36,284 nucleotides of DNA, from the NCBI GenBank assembly GCA_903873965.1, contig CAIQQO010000341.1, positions 1 to 36,284 on the forward strand. Reading direction: 5' to 3'. Position 1 is the stretch's first letter, and every line of letters starts with the position of its first letter. Both the position numbers and the translations under genes were made by a program. This DNA comes from an uncultured bacterium (GTDB taxonomy: Bacteria; Chloroflexota; Anaerolineae; J036; Brachytrichaceae). The notes beneath the pieces were generated by a model, which saw nothing but the letters and a program-made list of their open reading frames with translations, did not search any database and was not told the DNA's origin. Below are positions 32,199 to 36,284 of this stretch, piece by piece.

Positions 32199-34457
32199 CT
32201 AATCATTCGAGCGTGATTTTAGGTCGGCGGATACGCGGATCGAATGCTGAACTAATGACACATTGGTTTGCTGCGTCTCTGCGTTGCGATGCCAGTCGAC
32301 AACAACTTCATGGTCGTGATAACGGTATGGTCCGAAGTGCAACCATGTCAGCGCTGACCCGTCTATTGCCGTTGCATGGCTCGCGCTTTCACCGAGCAAT
32401 GCGTGCTCCAGCGTATCGAGTGCAGGTGCATCAACAATCAGTGTGCCATCTGCCGACGGACGCAAACCAATGACGTATCGACAGATAAGATCGCTCAGAA
32501 TCGTGCCCTGTGCGGCCAGCGTGTGCTTACCTTGGTTGTACTTACCTGTCAGAGTGTGATACGAGTACGATGAACTCGGGCCCTCTTTGTTCACCATCTC
32601 AATTGCTTTCAACACGTACTGTGCTGCCAGATTCCGGTATCCATAGCGATTGAGCCCCTCCACCGTAAACCACAGACCCGAAGTCATAAGACAATCGCCG
32701 CCATACGTGATTAGCGCAGGATCGATGTCCGGTGTATCCATCGAAATTGAGGGACAAGGGTAGGGTGTCCCGAATTCAGCCGGATTGGTGAGATGCTCGA
32801 CCATGCGGGCGGCTTGTACTTCATTCGCAATGCCGGCATACAGCGCAGCGTATGCCCCAATACACTTGACCCCGGAGTGCGTCATTGTGCGTGGATCGGT
32901 ATCATAGTAAAAACCGCCCTGTTCGTTCCATAGAAAGCGATTGATGGCTGTCTTGAGTTGGACGTTGTTTTGGCGCAGGCGATCACACAATTCAGCATCG
33001 ATACCGAGAATCTCTGCCGCACTGATAATCCGTTCGCGCAGCGCATGCAGGGCGCAGTTCCAGTCGATGGCGATGAATGGCGTGTCCATTTTTAACATCA
33101 TCTCTGGATCGCCCTTTGCAAACGCTTTGATGAATGGTTTCAATCGCAGTGAGTAATCGAACTCGTCGACGAATGCCGTGGTGCATAAACCGTTATCGAG
33201 CATCTGGCCTGAGAAATGACCTTCAGCTTCGCGCATAAGGTCGTAAGCGCGACGCAGATAATCAAGGTCGCCGGAGCACAAGTACAGTTCCCATGCGCCG
33301 AGAAGCCCGTTCGGCATCGTGTGTGGCAGCGTCGTCAACGGTATTAGGTCGATTGCTGAGGTCGCTTCATCGTCGGGTATGGCTTTTAAGTAACTGCCGA
33401 TGCGTCGCGCATTCTCGTTATACCCGCGCAGTTCGGTTACGTGGCGTAATGGGTGCAGATAGGACCCGATATTCAGTGCGCCACCGTTGTCGGCTTCCAG
33501 TAGAATTCCACCGGCTGCAAGGCGCTTGTCGTTTAACCAGCGCTCCGCTATGGCATTCATCGGCGTATTCCAACTCCACTGCCACACGGCGCCGGTTTTC
33601 CATGGGCAAGTGTATGGCTGAGTGAAAGGCTCGTAGGGGATGTCATACAGATTGGCGCGTGTAGTGTAGGCCTGGTAGTAGTAAAGCTTTTCCAGCGCTT
33701 TGCTTGAACACGTGAAGCGCGGGACGATACGCGTGAAGTAATCATCCCAGCTTTGTTCCGCTGAGCAGAAGATTTCATCAGGATGCGCCGCAGCTTGCTG
33801 TACTTGCGCGACGACTAGATCGCGATCATAACCACATGTCAACGCCATGTTCAACAAACCCGTGCCTACAACCATGTGAGCACGACAGTTAAAAGGCGCG
33901 TCAGTAGCGCTAATGTCCCATGTGATGGAGGTTGCGCCTTGCACAACGAGGGAGACATACACCTGATCGCGTATTGAGATCAGTAGCCCATTTGGCAGGT
34001 GTTCGACTTGAGCTGTGAAGTGAGGTAGCGCGAAGTGCAGCGGAACCTGGTCTAGACCCGTGCAATCCCATGTCATCAACAAGGTACTACCGGATACTGC
34101 ACATCGTTCGCTGACGCTAGACTGCCTGGTGCGTATCGTCTTCACAATACGATCAGGCCGAAATGTATGCTTGACATGAGCGCCCTCCATTGGCAGTTCC
34201 AGGCATGGGCCAATGCTGCGCAGGCTGTCGTGGTTGACCAGTTCCTCGAAGTTCCATCGTCCGCCAGTGAAACGATGCACGAATGGCAGCGGATAGAAGT
34301 GGATGCGCTCACAACCGGGGCTGTTTGGGCTGACAAAAGCGGACAATTGGTTGTCGGTCAAGAAGGTCTGTTCGTGATCAGTCAACAGGCTGCGCCAAGG
34401 CGTCCGTGTGCGCTTGAGTTTCGAGTCAAACTTGAAATTCTCCCGGCTTTTTAACAT
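32199..34457 (-). CDS. Six-hairpin glycoside hydrolase (MGH1/GH63-like)
   Basis: 752 aa from ATG 34457; AAGGA is 11 nt upstream and the preceding gene's TAA ends 2 bp before the ATG. No signal peptide. The N-terminal 250 residues are a beta-rich domain (FYPLPFVHRFTGGRWNFEEL). From about 270 the protein reads as an (alpha/alpha)6 barrel: YYYQAYTTRANLYDIPYEPF, AVWQWSWNTPMNAIAERWLN, TTAFVDEFDYSLR, AINRFLWNEQGGFYYDTDPR and SYSYHTLTGKYNQGKHTLAA. The FLWNEQGGFYYD segment is the recognisable part of trehalase/GH63/MGH1-like enzymes. The specificity cannot be told. It is co-transcribed with the upstream glycosidase. Confidence 0.75.
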   Translation of the reverse strand: MLKSRENFKFDSKLKRTRTPWRSLLTDHEQTFLTDNQLSAFVSPNSPGCERIHFYPLPFVHRFTGGRWNFEELVNHDSLRSIGPCLELPMEGAHVKHTFRPDRIVKTIRTRQSSVSERCAVSGSTLLMTWDCTGLDQVPLHFALPHFTAQVEHLPNGLLISIRDQVYVSLVVQGATSITWDISATDAPFNCRAHMVVGTGLLNMALTCGYDRDLVVAQVQQAAAHPDEIFCSAEQSWDDYFTRIVPRFTCSSKALEKLYYYQAYTTRANLYDIPYEPFTQPYTCPWKTGAVWQWSWNTPMNAIAERWLNDKRLAAGGILLEADNGGALNIGSYLHPLRHVTELRGYNENARRIGSYLKAIPDDEATSAIDLIPLTTLPHTMPNGLLGAWELYLCSGDLDYLRRAYDLMREAEGHFSGQMLDNGLCTTAFVDEFDYSLRLKPFIKAFAKGDPEMMLKMDTPFIAIDWNCALHALRERIISAAEILGIDAELCDRLRQNNVQLKTAINRFLWNEQGGFYYDTDPRTMTHSGVKCIGAYAALYAGIANEVQAARMVEHLTNPAEFGTPYPCPSISMDTPDIDPALITYGGDCLMTSGLWFTVEGLNRYGYRNLAAQYVLKAIEMVNKEGPSSSYSYHTLTGKYNQGKHTLAAQGTILSDLICRYVIGLRPSADGTLIVDAPALDTLEHALLGESASHATAIDGSALTWLHFGPYRYHDHEVVVDWHRNAETQQTNVSLVQHSIRVSADLKSRSND

Positions 34458-34459
34458 AC

Positions 34460-36284
34460 TTAAAACATCCTTGGCAGACCCAGTGTTGCCATATTCATAG
34501 CGCACGACTTTGGCGCCATGTTGGCGGCAGGCGCTTCTGTTGTCGTTTCCCATGTTGCGAGTGAATCACCTGCAGGCAGCAATGTGATTTGTTCACCCGT
34601 GTGCATTTCGATGGTGATCATTTGATCGGTGAAGGCGCTGGCAGGAGTTGCGCCTCGATACAATGTGGCTTCATCCCAAGGATTGGCGATCTGGCAAGTG
34701 CCGCCGTGAAGACTCTCGATGTGTGCCCATCGAACACGTCCGTTTTTAATCTCCGCAGAGACTACGTATCCCCCCGTTGCATGCAGCGTAAAACGCGCAT
34801 TCTGGGATGTCGTGACTGCCGGCGCAATACGAATGACGCCGGCGTGGCTGTGCAGCAGCGCCTCGTTCATCGTGCAGGCCAACACGGACATCGACTCCAT
34901 ACCCATATGGCGGAATGCCCACTGCCCGAGCGGGAACTTGTTTGTCGGTCTCTCACTCTTAGGAAGACCGGTATCGCATACCCTGCTTGTTCGGAAGCGC
35001 AGCGCGCCATCGGCGCGCATGACATCGCGCGGGCCATAATGACCGAAGCCGTTGCAATAAAACTGCCAGCGGCTGGGGAAGCGCTGGAGGATAGTCGCTA
35101 ACTCGTCCCCAAGTCCCAGTCGCGCCATCACAATAGGCAGTGTGTCCCAGCCCATCACCTCCGGGCCGTACAGTTTGACCGTATTGGAAGCCAGTTCATA
35201 CCGTTCGGTGCCTTTGTCGCCGGCGTCGATAAGATTGGTTGGATATACCGTCGCGATTTCGACGCTGGGGAAAATACCTTCGAAATACGTCATATCGTCG
35301 CGCAGGGCAGAGTAAGGGCTGGTGTTGGCCTCAAGTCGCATGAGTAGGATGTCGAGATCAACAGGCGGCTCAGTACCTTTTTGGGGCTGAGAGGGTGGCG
35401 TGCCTAAGGTGTTGTCAGCGATGCGCGAGGCCATCCATTGTTTTTCGCTGATACCGTAACCGGCAGAGAACACCTGATTAATCTGCGCCGGATCGCCCTT
35501 GAAGGGGCCGCGTATGAAGCGATATCGGGCTTGTGTCTCGTCAGGCACAAAGCAGCCTGCTGGTGTAATAGTCGGTAACGGAGCAAGATGATCCAGAATG
35601 TCCTGCCAGCGCTCCGAATCTTGGCCGCACAGGCTTGCCGCCGCGATGGCAGCACGGAATAGACCTTCAGCGCAAGCCAGTTCGGTCACAGCGTCGTGCA
35701 GACGGATCCAGCCTTCATACCCCGTACCCGATTTCGCGTGATACAAACCATCGGCTTCGCGTTCGAGCAGTGACTCGAAAAACAAGGCAGCCTCAACCAG
35801 ATAGGGTAGGGCGCGTTCGCGCAGAAAAGCCATGTCGCCCGTATAGAGATACTGGCGCCAGAAATCCAGCGCAACCTGCGCGACGGGCGTATGGTTATCT
35901 ATCTCGGACATCGAGTTGTATCCGCGCACATCAGTGACATCACTTACCCATGCACCGGCGCTGTTGAAATGCTTTCGCGCGTCTTCCTGAGCGATGGGCA
36001 GTGAATTGAACCGATAGTTCAAGTAGGGCATGACAAGGTCATGATGCCCCGCGGCATTGAGTGGCCAGTACAGTTCTTGCTGATTCCAGTGGAAGTAGAA
36101 AGTCCAGTTCTGTACGTCGCGGCTCCAGCCCCACAGCCCGTTAATGAACCTTCCTGGTAAACGCCCACGTTGCGAAGCATTGGCGTAGTACATGGTCAAG
36201 TGCCATAGGTTGTCCAGGTAGTCATCGCCGAAACTCATATAGGATTGTTGCCAGAAAGCACGCCATGCTTCATTGTGCGCTGTG
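34460..36284 (-). CDS. Six-hairpin glycosidase, GH95-like, 5' end outside window
   Basis: At least 608 codons, open to the right edge: the complement of the last 46 bases reads in frame AHNEAWRAFWQQSY before MSFGDDYLDNLWHLTMYYAN, so the true start lies beyond 36284. The H-x-x-x-W-x-x-F-W and QRGRLPGRFINGLWGWSRD region followed by YFHWNQQELYWPLNAAGHHD is the pattern seen in the (alpha/alpha)6 core of GH95 alpha-L-fucosidases and related DUF5703-type proteins. The C-terminal 100 residues (ARFTLHATGGYVVSAEIKNG, MHTGEQITLLPAGDS) form the usual beta domain. Exact family and substrate are uncertain. It ends 2 bp before the next glycosidase ATG, so both are one operon. Confidence 0.75.
   Translation of the reverse strand, partial: TAHNEAWRAFWQQSYMSFGDDYLDNLWHLTMYYANASQRGRLPGRFINGLWGWSRDVQNWTFYFHWNQQELYWPLNAAGHHDLVMPYLNYRFNSLPIAQEDARKHFNSAGAWVSDVTDVRGYNSMSEIDNHTPVAQVALDFWRQYLYTGDMAFLRERALPYLVEAALFFESLLEREADGLYHAKSGTGYEGWIRLHDAVTELACAEGLFRAAIAAASLCGQDSERWQDILDHLAPLPTITPAGCFVPDETQARYRFIRGPFKGDPAQINQVFSAGYGISEKQWMASRIADNTLGTPPSQPQKGTEPPVDLDILLMRLEANTSPYSALRDDMTYFEGIFPSVEIATVYPTNLIDAGDKGTERYELASNTVKLYGPEVMGWDTLPIVMARLGLGDELATILQRFPSRWQFYCNGFGHYGPRDVMRADGALRFRTSRVCDTGLPKSERPTNKFPLGQWAFRHMGMESMSVLACTMNEALLHSHAGVIRIAPAVTTSQNARFTLHATGGYVVSAEIKNGRVRWAHIESLHGGTCQIANPWDEATLYRGATPASAFTDQMITIEMHTGEQITLLPAGDSLATWETTTEAPAANMAPKSCAMNMATLGLPRMF

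Overview
The window looks like chromosomal DNA of a member of the Chloroflexota (Anaerolineae/Caldilineae-like), with moderate to high GC. This placement is an inference. It rests on two large lipoproteins whose Cys is followed by a Thr/Pro-rich tether, on the mix of SD-led and apparently leaderless genes, and on abundant enolase-superfamily and glycosidase genes. I see no rRNA, tRNA, CRISPR array, insertion sequence, phage gene or replication origin.

Left part (1-3320): a branched-chain amino acid operon on the minus strand, ilvB-ilvN-ilvC, with ilvC running off the left edge. It is preceded by a clear attenuation leader: a consensus promoter, a 29-codon leader peptide loaded with Leu/Val/Ile codons, a hairpin over its stop codon, and an intrinsic terminator. 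Next come rpsT (GTG start, own terminator) and a secreted or anchored metallo-beta-lactamase-fold protein with a C-terminal lamin-tail domain.

Middle part (5317-24437): a ManD-like enolase-superfamily enzyme; a coupled pair of SPFH membrane proteins; amtB-glnK for ammonium uptake and nitrogen signalling; and a 2OG/Fe(II) oxygenase. A minus-strand operon follows (zinc-ribbon coiled-coil protein, HFCD flavoprotein, MFS transporter). It diverges from a polyprenol-phosphate mannosyltransferase operon through a 21-bp intergenic region that appears to hold one symmetric -10 element serving two leaderless mRNAs. The mannosyltransferase gene is followed by an untracked 48-aa membrane peptide, comF and long-form hpf. 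Then comes an EEP-family phosphatase/nuclease gene broken by one in-frame TAG, a 525-bp region that may hold a decayed small gene, and a minus-strand series: TPR/metalloprotease lipoprotein, phosphofructokinase, threonine synthase, smpB.

Right part (24816-36284): a carbohydrate-catabolism neighbourhood. It has a PhyH-type oxygenase with a galactonate-dehydratase-like enzyme, a GH39-like glycosidase, a beta-propeller lipoprotein, a glutathione-independent formaldehyde dehydrogenase-like enzyme, and two translationally close six-hairpin glycosidases, the last cut by the window edge. The combination would fit breakdown of a plant or algal glycan, possibly O-methylated, with formaldehyde disposal; that is a hypothesis. 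Three convergent gene junctions carry perfect stem-loops without a U-tract.
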